Part shown: piece after piece, positions 25,989-35,526 of the stretch | How the letters are laid out: each line of letters opens with the position of its first letter | Numbering within the stretch: position 1 is the first letter of the stretch | Assembly (NCBI RefSeq): GCF_036226365.1 | Contig: NZ_CP108462.1 | Location: 8,290,001 to 8,354,000, forward strand | Reading direction: 5' to 3' | DNA length: 64,000 bases | Origin: Streptomyces sp. NBC_01262 | GTDB taxonomy: Bacteria; Actinomycetota; Actinomycetes; Streptomycetales; Streptomycetaceae | Position numbers and translations under genes: made by a program | Notes under the pieces: generated by a model | Database searches by the model: none | Seen by the model: the letters and a program-made list of their open reading frames with translations, nothing else | What the model was told of the DNA's origin: nothing

Positions 25989-27596
25989 TCAGGCCCGCTT
26001 CGCGAGCAGCTCCTCGACCCGTTCCCGTACGGCCGCGTCGTCCAGCCCCCGCACGGTGAGCGTCGTACGGCGCCGCAGCACGTCGTCGGCGGTCTCCGCC
26101 CACTCGTGGTCCCGCGCGTAGACGACCTGCGCCCATATCTCGGGGCCGTCGGGGTGGATGCGCTCGCCGAGCGAGGGGTCCTCGTTCACCAGACGGGCGA
26201 TGTCGAAGGACAGCGAACCGTAGTGCGTGGCGAGGTGGCGGGCGGTCAGCGGGTCGATGCGGCTGCCGGGGTCGCGGTCGACGAGCAGCCGGTGGGCGAC
26301 CGCGTTCGGGTTGGCGACACCCGGCAGCGGCATCCGCTTGGGGAGCCGGGCCAGCGGCACCATGTCCTCGCGCAGCGGCCCGCCGGGCAGCTGCGCGAGC
26401 TTGCCGATGACCGTGCGGCCGATGTGCCGGTATGTGGTCCACTTGCCGCCTGCCACCGACAGCATGCCGCCGCGGCCCTCGGTGACGACCGTCTCGCGCT
26501 TGGCCTTCTTCACGTCACCGGGCCCGCCCGGAAGCACCCGCAGCCCCGCGAAGGCGTAGGTGATCAGCGACCGGTCCAGGTGCTCGTCCTTCACGGAGAG
26601 CCGGGCCTCGTCCAGGATCTGCTGGATGTCGGCCTCGGTGGCCCGTACGTCGGCCGGGTCGCCGGTGTACTCCTCGTCCGTGGTGCCCAGCATCAGCTGG
26701 TCCTCCCACGGCAGGGCGAAGGTGATGCGGTACTTGTCGACCGGGGTGGCCATGGCGGCCTTCCAGGGCGCCTTGCGCTTGAGGACGACATGGGCGCCCT
26801 TGCTGAGCCGGATCGAGGGGTCCGAGCCGGCGTCCTCCATCTTGCGCAGGTGGTCGACCCACGGGCCGGTGGCGTTGAGCACGACCCGGGCGTCGACGCC
26901 GAACTCGGCGCCGTCCAGCCGGTCCTTGAGGTCGGCGCCGCTGACCCGGCCCCGGGTGAAGCGCAGCCCGGTGACCTCGGAGTGGTTGAGGACGACCGCA
27001 CCGGCCTCGACGGCCGCGCGCACCGTCATGATGGCCATCCGCGAGTCGTTCATCTGGTGGTCGTAGTAGACCGCGACGGCCTTGAGGTTCTCCGTGTTCA
27101 GGCCGGGGTTGTCGGCCGCGGCACGGGCCGGGGATATCACCTTGCCGACGCCGTCGCCGAAGGCGGACAGCGCGGTGTAGGCGAAGACCCCGGCGCCGAG
27201 CACGGGGGCGCTGACCGGTCCGCCCTTGTAGACGGGCAGATAGAAGGTCAGCGGGTTGACCAGGTGCGGCGCGACGTCCTTGGCGAGCGCGCGCCGCTCC
27301 TGGTGGTTCTCCGCGACCAGCTTGACCGCGCCGGTCTGCAGGTAGCGCAGACCGCCGTGGACCAGCTTGGAGGAGGCGGAGGAGGTTGCGCCGGCGAAGT
27401 CGCCGGCGTCCACCATGGCCACCCGCAGCCCGGACTGCGCGGCGTGCCAGGCCACCGAGGTGCCGAGGATTCCGCCGCCGATCACCAGTAGGTCGTACGT
27501 GGCGTGGCTGAGCAGGTCCCGGGTCTCGGAACGGCCGGGGTTGCGGCCGGCGGTCGGGTGCGTCCCAAGGGTCGGGACGCTCTGCAGGGTGCTCAT
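25989..27596 (-). CDS. glpD: Aerobic glycerol-3-phosphate dehydrogenase
   Basis: A 535-residue FAD-dependent dehydrogenase. The N-terminal dinucleotide fold LLVIGGGILGTSVAWHAAQ (about residue 38) is followed by DAGDFAGATSSASSKLVHGG and LRYLQTGAVKLVAEN, typical of GlpD. The middle has NATGPWVDHLRKM and the catalytic region GTTDEEYTGDP; later VAGGKWTTYRHIG. It oxidises glycerol-3-phosphate to dihydroxyacetone phosphate at the membrane and passes electrons to menaquinone. ATG at 27596 has GAGGAG about 9 nt upstream. It is the last gene of the gylR-controlled operon, 7 nt after glpK. Confidence 0.94.
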   Translation of the reverse strand: MSTLQSVPTLGTHPTAGRNPGRSETRDLLSHATYDLLVIGGGILGTSVAWHAAQSGLRVAMVDAGDFAGATSSASSKLVHGGLRYLQTGAVKLVAENHQERRALAKDVAPHLVNPLTFYLPVYKGGPVSAPVLGAGVFAYTALSAFGDGVGKVISPARAAADNPGLNTENLKAVAVYYDHQMNDSRMAIMTVRAAVEAGAVVLNHSEVTGLRFTRGRVSGADLKDRLDGAEFGVDARVVLNATGPWVDHLRKMEDAGSDPSIRLSKGAHVVLKRKAPWKAAMATPVDKYRITFALPWEDQLMLGTTDEEYTGDPADVRATEADIQQILDEARLSVKDEHLDRSLITYAFAGLRVLPGGPGDVKKAKRETVVTEGRGGMLSVAGGKWTTYRHIGRTVIGKLAQLPGGPLREDMVPLARLPKRMPLPGVANPNAVAHRLLVDRDPGSRIDPLTARHLATHYGSLSFDIARLVNEDPSLGERIHPDGPEIWAQVVYARDHEWAETADDVLRRRTTLTVRGLDDAAVRERVEELLAKRA

Positions 27597-27603
27597 GTCG
27601 TGT

Positions 27604-29130
27604 TTACTCCTCGTCCTCGATCCAGCCCATGGTCCGCTCGACGGCCTTGAGCCAGCTCTTGTACTCGCGGTCACGCTGGGCCGCGTCCATGTTGGGGGTC
27701 CACTCGGCGGCCCGGCGCCAGTTGGCGCGCAGCTCGTCGGTGTCCGCCCAGAAGCCGACGGCCAGACCGGCGGCGTAGGCGGCGCCGAGGCAGGTGGTCT
27801 CGGCGACCATCGGACGGACCACGGGGGCGTCCAGGAAGTCGGCGAGGGTCTGCATCAGCAGGTTGTTGGAGGTCATGCCGCCGTCGACCTTGACCGCGGC
27901 CAGCTCGACGCCGGAGTCCTTGGTCATGGCGTCGACGATCTCGCGGGTCTGCCAGGCGGTGGCCTCCAGCACGGCGCGGGCGATGTGCGCCTTGGTGACG
28001 TACCGGGTCAGGCCGGCGATGACACCACGGGCGTCGGAGCGCCAGTGCGGGGCGAACAGACCGGAGAAGGCCGGCACGAAGTAGGCGCCGCCGTTGTCCT
28101 CGACGGAGGAGGCCAGCGTCTCGATCTCGGCCGCGCTCTTGATCAGGCCCATCTGGTCGCGCATCCACTGCACGAGCGAACCGGTGACCGCGATCGAGCC
28201 CTCAAGGGCGTAGACCGGCTTCTGGTCGCCGATGCGGTAGCCGACGGTGGTCAGCAGGCCGTTGTAGGAGTTGACCGGCGTCTCGCCGGTGTTCATCAGC
28301 AGGAAGGTGCCGGTGCCGTACGTCGACTTGGCCTCGCCCTCGGCGAAACAGGTCTGGCCGAACAGGGCCGCCTGCTGGTCGCCCAGCGCGGAGGCGACGG
28401 GCACACCGGCGAGCAGGCCGGAGGCGGCGTGGCCGTAGACCTCGGCGGAGGAGCGGATCTCGGGCAGCACGGCGGCCGGGACGCCGATGGAGGCGAGGAT
28501 CTTCTCGTCCCACTGGAGGGTGGCCAGGTTCATCAGCAGGGTGCGCGAGGCGTTGGTGACGTCGGTGACGTGCACGCCTCCGTTCGGGCCGCCGGTGAGG
28601 TTCCAGATGACCCAGCTGTCCATGGTGCCGAAGAGGATCTCGCCGCGCTCGGCGCGCTCGCGCAGGCCCTCGACGTTGTCCAGCAGCCAGCGGATCTTCG
28701 GGCCGGCGAAGTACGAGGCCAGCGGCAGGCCGGTCTCGCGGCGGAAGCGGTCCTGGCCGACGTTGCGGCCGAGCTCCTTGCACAGGGCGTCGGTGCGGGT
28801 GTCCTGCCACACGAGGGCGTTGTGGACGGGCTCGCCGGTGGCCTTGTCCCACAGCAACGTGGTCTCACGCTGGTTGGTGATGCCGATGGCCTTCACGTCG
28901 GCCGAGGTGATGCCGGCCTTGGTGATGGCGCTGTCGACGACCTCCTGGACGTTGGTCCAGATCTCGGCGGCGTCGTGCTCGACCCATCCCGGCTTCGGGA
29001 AGATCTGCTCGTGCTCCTTCTGGTCGACGGAGACGATCCGGCCGTCCTTGTCGAACACGATGCAGCGGGAAGAGGTGGTGCCCTGGTCGATGGCCGCGAT
29101 GAACGGGCCGGTGGTGTGAGCGTCGGTCAC
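27604..29130 (-). CDS. glpK: Glycerol kinase
   Basis: A 508-residue FGGY-family kinase from GTG 29130 with a GAGGAG ribosome site. Diagnostic segments are AIDQGTTSSRCIVFDKDG (about residue 14), NQRETTLLWDKATGEP (substrate Arg-Glu, about 85), ALEGSIAVTGSLVQWMRD, and C-terminal VDGGMTSNNLLMQTLADFLD with the adenine-binding region. It phosphorylates glycerol entering through the adjacent GlpF. Position between glpF and glpD matches the Streptomyces glycerol (gylCAB) operon. Confidence 0.96.
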   Translation of the reverse strand: MTDAHTTGPFIAAIDQGTTSSRCIVFDKDGRIVSVDQKEHEQIFPKPGWVEHDAAEIWTNVQEVVDSAITKAGITSADVKAIGITNQRETTLLWDKATGEPVHNALVWQDTRTDALCKELGRNVGQDRFRRETGLPLASYFAGPKIRWLLDNVEGLRERAERGEILFGTMDSWVIWNLTGGPNGGVHVTDVTNASRTLLMNLATLQWDEKILASIGVPAAVLPEIRSSAEVYGHAASGLLAGVPVASALGDQQAALFGQTCFAEGEAKSTYGTGTFLLMNTGETPVNSYNGLLTTVGYRIGDQKPVYALEGSIAVTGSLVQWMRDQMGLIKSAAEIETLASSVEDNGGAYFVPAFSGLFAPHWRSDARGVIAGLTRYVTKAHIARAVLEATAWQTREIVDAMTKDSGVELAAVKVDGGMTSNNLLMQTLADFLDAPVVRPMVAETTCLGAAYAAGLAVGFWADTDELRANWRRAAEWTPNMDAAQRDREYKSWLKAVERTMGWIEDEE

Positions 29131-29179
29131 GGTGTACTCCTCGTTGAGTCTCTTCGGTCGTCAGTCTTACGGCTGTGGG

Positions 29180-29968
29180 TTACGCGAAGGCGATGCGGTA
29201 GAGGCCGCCCGCGAGCACGGCACCAATGATCGGGCCGGCGACCGGGATCCAGGCGTAGCCCCAGTCCGAGCCGCCCTTGTTGCGCAGCGGAAGGAGCGCG
29301 TGCACGATGCGCGGACCGAGGTCACGGGCCGGGTTGATGGCGTAACCGGTGGGCCCGCCGAGCGACAGGCCGATGCCGACGACCACGAAGGCGGTCATGA
29401 GGGCGCCGGTGCCGGAGAGGCCGAGGCCCTTCGTCAGGCCCTGGGTGAGGACCGCGAGCACGAGGACGAAGGTGCCGATGATCTCGGTCGCCAGGTTCTG
29501 CCACACGACGCGGATCTCCGGGCCGGTGGAGAAGATGCCGAGCACCGGGCCGCCGGGCGAGGGCTGCGCGTCCTTGCCGGTGACCGGGCCTTCCGGGTCC
29601 GCCACCGCGACCAGCTCGGGGTCGCTCATATGGGCCTGGAACTGCCCGTAGTACGCGACCCAGACCAGTGCGGCGCCGATCATCGCGCCGACCATCTGGC
29701 CGGCGATGTAGACCGGGACGTCGCTCCAGTCGCCGGTCTTGACCGCGATGCCGATGGTGACGGCCGGGTTGAGCTGCGCACCGGAGAGGCTGGAGGAGAT
29801 GTAGACCGCGGTCAGCACCGCGAAGCCCCACCCGAAGGTGATGGCGAGCCAGCCGGAATTGCGGGCCTTGGAGCTCTTGAGAGTAACCGCCGCGCAGACG
29901 CCGCCGCCGAGAAGAATGAGTATGGCGGTACCGATGGTCTCGCCGATGAAGATGTTGTCGCTGGACAC
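29180..29968 (-). CDS. glpF: Glycerol uptake facilitator (aquaglyceroporin)
   Basis: A 262-residue MIP-family channel with six membrane segments and the two pore motifs LNPAVT (about residue 68) and INPARD (about 208); Asp after the second motif marks the glycerol-conducting class. GTG at 29968 is chosen because AAAGGAG lies 7 nt upstream; an in-frame ATG at 30004 lacks this. It is first in the glpF-glpK-glpD operon (gylC in Streptomyces nomenclature), 49 nt before glpK. Confidence 0.93.
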   Translation of the reverse strand: MSSDNIFIGETIGTAILILLGGGVCAAVTLKSSKARNSGWLAITFGWGFAVLTAVYISSSLSGAQLNPAVTIGIAVKTGDWSDVPVYIAGQMVGAMIGAALVWVAYYGQFQAHMSDPELVAVADPEGPVTGKDAQPSPGGPVLGIFSTGPEIRVVWQNLATEIIGTFVLVLAVLTQGLTKGLGLSGTGALMTAFVVVGIGLSLGGPTGYAINPARDLGPRIVHALLPLRNKGGSDWGYAWIPVAGPIIGAVLAGGLYRIAFA

Positions 29969-30049
29969 CCGCGACTCCTTTGTCCTTGTCCAGGGGAAGG
30001 GCAATGGCGGTCTCGAACTTCGTACATCCTACCGACTCCGTCGGCAGGT

Positions 30050-30073
30050 GTTCGACAATGTCGACCGTCGAAC
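30050..30073. promoter_or_regulatory. Candidate GylR operator upstream of glpF
   Basis: GTTCGAC (30050-30056) and GTCGAAC (30067-30073) form a 7-bp inverted repeat, with a further GTCGAC inside. The first 17 bases agree at 14 positions with the sequence at 31001-31017 (minus strand) before gylR. Shared elements in front of both the operon and its regulator suggest the GylR binding site. Confidence 0.5.
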
Positions 30074-30204
30074 GGAAGTGTTCATCCGCGACGCGGCGAA
30101 CGTCAAGGGGGGTGTGAGCCAAGACTCTTGAAAGTACGAAAAGTCTCAGAAACATTTTAGAAACGCGAGATGCCTCGGAAGCTGCCGGAAAGTGGCGAAA
30201 TGCC

Positions 30205-30969
30205 TCAGAAACGCCCGGCGCCGAGGTCGCGCGAGACCGAGCGGGCGCAGTCCCGCACGGCGGCCACCAGCTGCGCGCGGATCTCCCCGCCGTCGCAGAC
30301 CCGCTCGACCGCGCCGGTTATCGCCACGGCACCGACCGGCATCTTGCGCCGGTCATGGATCGGCGCGGCGATCGAGGCCACCCCGTCCCAGGTCTCCTCC
30401 AGGTCCGAGGCCCAGCCCCGGGCCCTGGTCAGGTCCAGTACGCCCTCGAAATCGGGCAGCTCGGTGATCGTGCGGGGGGTGAGCGCCTCGCGCTCCAGGT
30501 CGATGATCTCGTTGTGGGCGACCGGGTCGTACGCCGACAGCACCTTGCCCAGCGCACTGCTGTGCAGCGGGTGCATCGCGCCGACCTCCAGCACCTGCCG
30601 GCTGTCGTCGGGCCGGAAGACGTGGTGCACGATCAGCACGCCGTGCTGGTGCAGCACCCCGAGGTAGACCGCCTCGCCGCTGGAACGGGCCAGGTCGTCC
30701 GTCCAGACCAGGGCGCGGGCCCGCAGCTCGTGGACGTCCAGATAGCTGTTGCCCAGCCGCAGCAGCTCGGCGCCGAGCTGGTACTTGCCCGAGGCCGGGT
30801 CCTGCTCGACGAAACCCTCCTGCTGGAGTGTGCGCAGGATCCCGTGCGCCGTCCCCTTGGCGAGGCCGAGCGACGAGGCCACGTCCGACAGGCCGAGCCT
30901 CCGCTCCCCGCCGGCGAGCAGCCGCAGGATCGCAGCCGCCCTGGTGAGCGACTGGATGGGTCCTGGCAT
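30205..30969 (-). CDS. gylR: IclR-family glycerol operon regulator
   Basis: A 254-residue IclR-type protein. The N-terminal winged helix runs IQSLTRAAAILRLLAGGERR, LGLSDVASSLGLAKGTAHGI, LRTLQQEGFVEQD. The effector domain follows with VYLGVLHQHGVLIVHHV, HPLHSSALGKVLSAYDP and VGAVAITGAVERV. ATG at 30969 has AAGGTG 5 nt upstream. It directly precedes glpFKD on the same strand, the known gylR-gylCAB arrangement, and is expected to repress the operon and itself until glycerol-3-phosphate accumulates. Confidence 0.9.
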   Translation of the reverse strand: MPGPIQSLTRAAAILRLLAGGERRLGLSDVASSLGLAKGTAHGILRTLQQEGFVEQDPASGKYQLGAELLRLGNSYLDVHELRARALVWTDDLARSSGEAVYLGVLHQHGVLIVHHVFRPDDSRQVLEVGAMHPLHSSALGKVLSAYDPVAHNEIIDLEREALTPRTITELPDFEGVLDLTRARGWASDLEETWDGVASIAAPIHDRRKMPVGAVAITGAVERVCDGGEIRAQLVAAVRDCARSVSRDLGAGRF

Positions 30970-31000
30970 GTAACACCTTCCGTAATGACGGCCAGCAGTG

Positions 31001-31017
31001 GGTCGACAATGCTGAAC
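31001..31017. promoter_or_regulatory. Candidate GylR operator upstream of gylR
   Basis: GGTCGACAATGCTGAAC on the plus strand, read on the minus strand, agrees at 14 of 17 positions with the element at 30050-30066 before glpF. It lies 32-48 nt upstream of the gylR start, where it could mediate autoregulation. Confidence 0.45.
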
Positions 31018-31188
31018 AGTGGCAGACGATGCCGACCACATCTTCCCAGAGATGAGTGTGACACTTTGAGTCCGCCCCTCGGAATGCCCAGGAGCCGGGG
31101 AAGGCCGCGCGTTAGTCTGGCTCGCGTGCGGGTGTGATCGCATCGGACCCGCAAAGCCGACAGCCGTCGCATCCCAGGGAGCAGATCC

Positions 31189-34100
31189 ATGGCCCAGCCG
31201 TCCCTTCCATCCGCAACCGCCCGAGCCGCAGCACTGCGGGAGGCCCTCGCCACCCGCGTCGTGGTGGCCGACGGGGCCATGGGCACCATGCTTCAGGCGC
31301 AGGACCCCACACTGGACGACTTCCAGGGCCTGGAAGGCTGCAACGAGGTACTGAGCGTCACCCGCCCCGACATCGTGCGCTCGGTCCACGAGGCGTACTA
31401 CTCCGTGGGCGTCGACTGCGTCGAGACCAACACCTTCGGGGCGAACCACGCGGCGGCGAGCGAGTACGAGATCGCCGACCGGATCTTCGAGCTGTCCGAG
31501 GCGGGCGCCCGCATCGCCCGCGAGACCGCCGACGAGTTCACCGCCGGGGACGGCCGCCAGCGCTGGGTGCTGGGCTCGATCGGCCCGGGCACCAAGCTGC
31601 CATCGCTCGGCCACATCGCTTACGACGTGCTGCGCGACGGCTATCAGAAGAACTCCGAGGGCCTGCTGGCCGGCGGCTCCGACGCCCTCATCGTGGAGAC
31701 CACGCAGGACCTGCTGCAGACCAAGGCGAGCCTCGTCGGCGCGCGCCGGGCGATGGAGGCCCTGGGCGTCGACGTGCCGCTGATCTGCTCCCTGGCCTTC
31801 GAGACGACCGGCGTGATGCTGCTGGGCTCCGAGATCGGCGCGGCGCTGACCTCCCTGGAGTCACTGGGCATCGACCTGATCGGCCTGAACTGCTCCACAG
31901 GACCGGCCGAGATGAGCGAACACCTGCGCTATCTGGCCCGGCACTCCCGTATCCCGCTGATGTGCATGCCGAACGCGGGCCTGCCGGTGCTGACCAAGGA
32001 CGGCGCGTACTTCCCGCTGACCGCGCCCGAGCTGGCCGACGCCCAGGAGACCTTCGTACGGGACTACGGCCTCTCACTGGTCGGCGGCTGCTGCGGCTCC
32101 ACGCCGGAGCACCTGCGCCAGGTCGTTGAACGGGTTCGCGACATGACGCCGGGCGTGCGGGAGGCGCGCCCCGAACCCGGCGCCTCCTCCCTCTACCAGA
32201 CGGTGCCGTTCCGCCAGGACACCGCCTATATGGCCATCGGCGAGCGCACCAATGCCAACGGCTCCAAGAAGTTCCGCGAGGCCATGCTGGAGGCCCGCTG
32301 GGACGACTGCGTGGAGATGGCCCGCGATCAGATCCGCGAGGGCGCGCACATGCTCGACCTCTGCGTCGACTACGTGGGCCGCGACGGCGTTGCCGACATG
32401 GAGAAGCTGGCGGGACTCTTCGCGACCGCCTCCACGCTGCCGATCGTCCTTGACTCCACCGAGGTCGCCGTCGTCAGGGCGGGCCTGGAGAAGCTGGGCG
32501 GCCGGGCGGTCATCAACTCCGTCAACTACGAGGACGGCGACGGCCCGGAATCGCGCTTCGCGAAGATCACCTCGCTCGCGGTCGAACACGGCGCGGCCCT
32601 GATCGCGCTGACCATCGACGAGGAGGGCCAGGCCCGCACCCCCGAGCACAAGGTGGCGGTCGCCGAGCGGCTGATCGACGACCTGACCGGCAACTGGGGC
32701 GTACACGAGTCGGACATCCTCATCGACTGCCTGACCTTCACCATCTGTACCGGCCAGGAGGAGTCCCGCAAGGACGGCGTCAACACCATCGAGGCCATCC
32801 GCGAGCTCAAGCGCCGCCACCCGGACGTCCAGACCACCCTGGGCCTGTCCAACATCTCCTTCGGCCTCAACCCGGCCGCCCGCGTTGTGCTGAACTCGGT
32901 CTTCCTCAACGAGTGCGTCGAGGCCGGCCTGGACTCCGCGATCGTCCACGCCTCCAAGATCCTGCCCATCGCCCGCATCCCCGAGGAGCAGGTCCAGGTC
33001 GCCCTCGACCTGATCCACGACCGCCGCAGCGAGGGCTACGACCCGCTCCAGCGCTACCTGGAGCTGTTCGACGGTGTCGACCTCAAGTCCGTCAAGGCGG
33101 GCCGCGCCGAGGAGCTCGCCGCCCTCCCGCTGGACGAGCGCCTCCAGCGCCGCATCATCGACGGCGAGAAGAACGGCCTCGAAGCCGACCTGACCGAGGC
33201 GCTCGGCCTGCGCCCGGCCCTGGAGATCGTCAACGACACCCTCCTGGAGGGCATGAAGGTCGTCGGCGAGCTGTTCGGCTCCGGCCAGATGCAGCTGCCG
33301 TTCGTGCTCCAGTCCGCCGAGGTCATGAAGACCGCCGTGGCCTACCTGGAGCCCCACATGGAGAAGACCGACGACGAGGGCAAGGGCACCATCGTGCTGG
33401 CCACCGTGCGCGGCGACGTCCATGACATCGGCAAGAACCTCGTGGACATCATCCTGTCCAACAACGGCTACACCGTGGTCAACCTCGGCATCAAACAGCC
33501 CGTCTCCGCGATCCTGGACGCCGCGCAGGAGCACCGCGCCGACGTCATCGGCATGTCCGGCCTCCTGGTGAAGTCCACCGTGATCATGAAGGAGAACCTG
33601 GAGGAGCTCAACCAGCGCAAGCTGGCCGCCGACTACCCCGTCATCCTCGGCGGCGCCGCCCTGACCAGGGCGTACGTCGAGCAGGACCTCCACGAGATCT
33701 ACGAGGGCGAGGTCCGCTACGCCCGGGACGCCTTCGAGGGCCTGCGCCTGATGGACGCCCTCATCGGCGTCAAGCGCGGCGTCCCCGGCGCCGTCCTGCC
33801 CGAGCTGAAGCAGCGCCGGGTGGCCAAGCGTGAGCCGGTGGTCGAGGAGCCCGAGGAGAACCGGGGCCAGATCCGCTCCGACGTCGCCACGGACAACCCC
33901 GTGCCCACCCCGCCCTTCTGGGGCTCCAAGGTCGTCAAGGGCATCCCGCTCAAGGAGTACGCCTCCTGGCTGGACGAGGGCGCCCTGTTCAAGGGCCAGT
34001 GGGGGCTGAAGCAGGCCCGCGCCGGCGGCCCGACGTACGAGGAGCTGGTGGAGACCGAGGGCCGGCCCCGGCTGCGCGGCCTGCTGGACCGCATGCAGAC

Positions 34101-34692
34101 CGACGGACTGCTGGAGGCGGCCGTCACGTACGGGTACTTCCCCTGCGTGTCCAAGGGCGACGACCTGATCATCCTGGGCGAGGACGGCACCGAGCGCACC
34201 CGCTTCACCTTCCCCCGCCAGCGGCGCGGCCGCCGGCTCTGCCTGGCCGACTTCTTCCGCCCCGAGGACTCCGGCGAGACCGATGTGATCGGCATGCAGG
34301 TCGTCACCGTCGGCAACCGGGTCTCCGAGGCCGCCAACGAGCTGTTCGCCACCGACTCCTACCGCGAGTACCTGGAGCTGCACGGCCTGTCCGTCCAGCT
34401 CGCCGAGGCCCTCGCCGAGTACTGGCACGCCCGGGTCCGCTCGGAGCTGGGCTTCGCCTCCCAGGACCCCGCCGACGTCGAGGACATGTTCGCCCTGAAG
34501 TACCGCGGCGCCCGCTTCTCCCTCGGCTACGGCGCCTGCCCCGACCTGGAGGACCGCGCCAAGATCGCCCGCCTCCTGGAGCCGGAGCGGATCGGCGTGG
34601 TGCTGTCGGAGGAGTTCCAGCTCCACCCCGAGCAGTCCACGGACGCCATCGTCATCCACCACCCCGAGGCCAAGTACTTCAACGCCCGCTGA
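31189..34692 (+). CDS. metH: Cobalamin-dependent methionine synthase
   Basis: A full-length 1167-residue MetH. Domains in order: homocysteine methyltransferase barrel (residues 1-310) with the zinc-binding GGCCGSTPEHL near 299; methyltetrahydrofolate-binding domain (about 340-610); cobalamin cap; Rossmann B12 domain with VRGDVHDIGKNLVD at about 740, whose His is the lower axial ligand; and the C-terminal SAM-dependent reactivation domain (about 890-1165) ending in EQSTDAIVIHHPEAKYFNAR. It methylates homocysteine using methyl-tetrahydrofolate. It is divergent from gylR and monocistronic; a 12-bp hairpin follows. No cobalamin riboswitch is recognisable in the 219-bp upstream region. Confidence 0.97.
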   Translation: MAQPSLPSATARAAALREALATRVVVADGAMGTMLQAQDPTLDDFQGLEGCNEVLSVTRPDIVRSVHEAYYSVGVDCVETNTFGANHAAASEYEIADRIFELSEAGARIARETADEFTAGDGRQRWVLGSIGPGTKLPSLGHIAYDVLRDGYQKNSEGLLAGGSDALIVETTQDLLQTKASLVGARRAMEALGVDVPLICSLAFETTGVMLLGSEIGAALTSLESLGIDLIGLNCSTGPAEMSEHLRYLARHSRIPLMCMPNAGLPVLTKDGAYFPLTAPELADAQETFVRDYGLSLVGGCCGSTPEHLRQVVERVRDMTPGVREARPEPGASSLYQTVPFRQDTAYMAIGERTNANGSKKFREAMLEARWDDCVEMARDQIREGAHMLDLCVDYVGRDGVADMEKLAGLFATASTLPIVLDSTEVAVVRAGLEKLGGRAVINSVNYEDGDGPESRFAKITSLAVEHGAALIALTIDEEGQARTPEHKVAVAERLIDDLTGNWGVHESDILIDCLTFTICTGQEESRKDGVNTIEAIRELKRRHPDVQTTLGLSNISFGLNPAARVVLNSVFLNECVEAGLDSAIVHASKILPIARIPEEQVQVALDLIHDRRSEGYDPLQRYLELFDGVDLKSVKAGRAEELAALPLDERLQRRIIDGEKNGLEADLTEALGLRPALEIVNDTLLEGMKVVGELFGSGQMQLPFVLQSAEVMKTAVAYLEPHMEKTDDEGKGTIVLATVRGDVHDIGKNLVDIILSNNGYTVVNLGIKQPVSAILDAAQEHRADVIGMSGLLVKSTVIMKENLEELNQRKLAADYPVILGGAALTRAYVEQDLHEIYEGEVRYARDAFEGLRLMDALIGVKRGVPGAVLPELKQRRVAKREPVVEEPEENRGQIRSDVATDNPVPTPPFWGSKVVKGIPLKEYASWLDEGALFKGQWGLKQARAGGPTYEELVETEGRPRLRGLLDRMQTDGLLEAAVTYGYFPCVSKGDDLIILGEDGTERTRFTFPRQRRGRRLCLADFFRPEDSGETDVIGMQVVTVGNRVSEAANELFATDSYREYLELHGLSVQLAEALAEYWHARVRSELGFASQDPADVEDMFALKYRGARFSLGYGACPDLEDRAKIARLLEPERIGVVLSEEFQLHPEQSTDAIVIHHPEAKYFNAR

Positions 34693-34743
34693 CCACTGTC
34701 AGGCGAATCCGCCGGCGAAGTCGTAGACTGGACGGTCCGGTAG

Positions 34744-34789
34744 AGGCCGGTCGCCCGCCCCACCACCGTGGAGCCATGGCGACCGGCCT
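34744..34789 (+). terminator. Hairpin after metH
   Basis: A perfect 12-bp inverted repeat (34744-34755 with 34778-34789) with a 22-nt loop begins 51 nt after the metH stop and ends 35 nt before the next gene. Long stem without a T-run is typical of Streptomyces terminators; attenuation of the next gene is also possible. Confidence 0.6.
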
Positions 34790-34824
34790 TCGTCTCCCCC
34801 TGAACAGCGCGAGGAGTGGGCCGT

Positions 34825-35526
34825 ATGACCAGCACAATTCCCGCCGTGGACAACCGTCCGGCCGACGGTTCGGCACTGCAGGCCGTGCTTCTCGACATGG
34901 ACGGCACCCTCGTGGACACCGAGGGCTTCTGGTGGGATGCGGAGGTCGAGGTCTTCGCCGAGATGGGCCACTACCTCGACGAGGCGCACCGCGAGGTCGT
35001 GGTCGGCGGCCCGATGACCCGCAGCCTGGGCCACCTGATCTCGGTCACCGGCACGAACGCCACCCTCGCCGAGCTGTCGGCCCTGATCAACCGTCGTTTC
35101 ACCCAGCTGATCGGCCGGGGCGTGCCCCTGATGCCCGGCGCGCGCCGGCTGCTGACCGAACTCGGTGCCCACGGGGTGCCCACGGCGCTGGTCTCCGCCT
35201 CGCACCGGCACATCATCGACTCCGTACTGCGCTCGCTCGGCCCGGAGAACTTCGCCCTGTCGATCGCGGGCGACGAGGTCGCCAGGACCAAGCCGCACCC
35301 CGAGCCCTACCTCGTCGCGGCCGCCCGCCTCGGCGCCGACCCGGCCCGCTGCGTCGTCATCGAGGACGCCCCGACCGGCGTTACCGCGGCCGAGGCGGCA
35401 GGCTGCCGGGTGGTGGCCGTGCCGTCCATCGCGCCCATCGAATCGGCACCGGGCAGGAGCGTTGTTCGATCCCTGGAACACATCGATCTGACTTTTCTGC
35501 GCTCTCTGATTACGGCCGTGCACTGA
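34825..35526 (+). CDS. HAD-superfamily phosphatase (beta-phosphoglucomutase/phosphatase type)
   Basis: A 233-residue HAD hydrolase: motif I AVLLDMDGTLVDTEGFWWDA (about residue 20), a helical cap domain, motif II ALVSASHRH (about 120), motif III Lys in ARTKPHPEPYL (about 154) and motif IV CVVIEDAPTGVTAAEAAG (about 175). It should dephosphorylate a small metabolite in the cytoplasm; the natural substrate is unknown. ATG at 34825 is chosen with AGGAG 8 nt upstream. It follows metH on the same strand but a hairpin separates them. Confidence 0.87.
   Translation: MTSTIPAVDNRPADGSALQAVLLDMDGTLVDTEGFWWDAEVEVFAEMGHYLDEAHREVVVGGPMTRSLGHLISVTGTNATLAELSALINRRFTQLIGRGVPLMPGARRLLTELGAHGVPTALVSASHRHIIDSVLRSLGPENFALSIAGDEVARTKPHPEPYLVAAARLGADPARCVVIEDAPTGVTAAEAAGCRVVAVPSIAPIESAPGRSVVRSLEHIDLTFLRSLITAVH

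Noticed and set aside
30970..31188. Possible cobalamin riboswitch before metH
   Set aside because: The only B12-box-like heptamer (GCCACTG) is on the minus strand at 31023-31017, inside the gylR upstream region, and no supporting helices are visible on the metH strand.
32074..34662. Long open frame antisense to metH
   Set aside because: Low-complexity Val/Leu/Gly/Asp-rich translation caused by codon bias of metH on the other strand.
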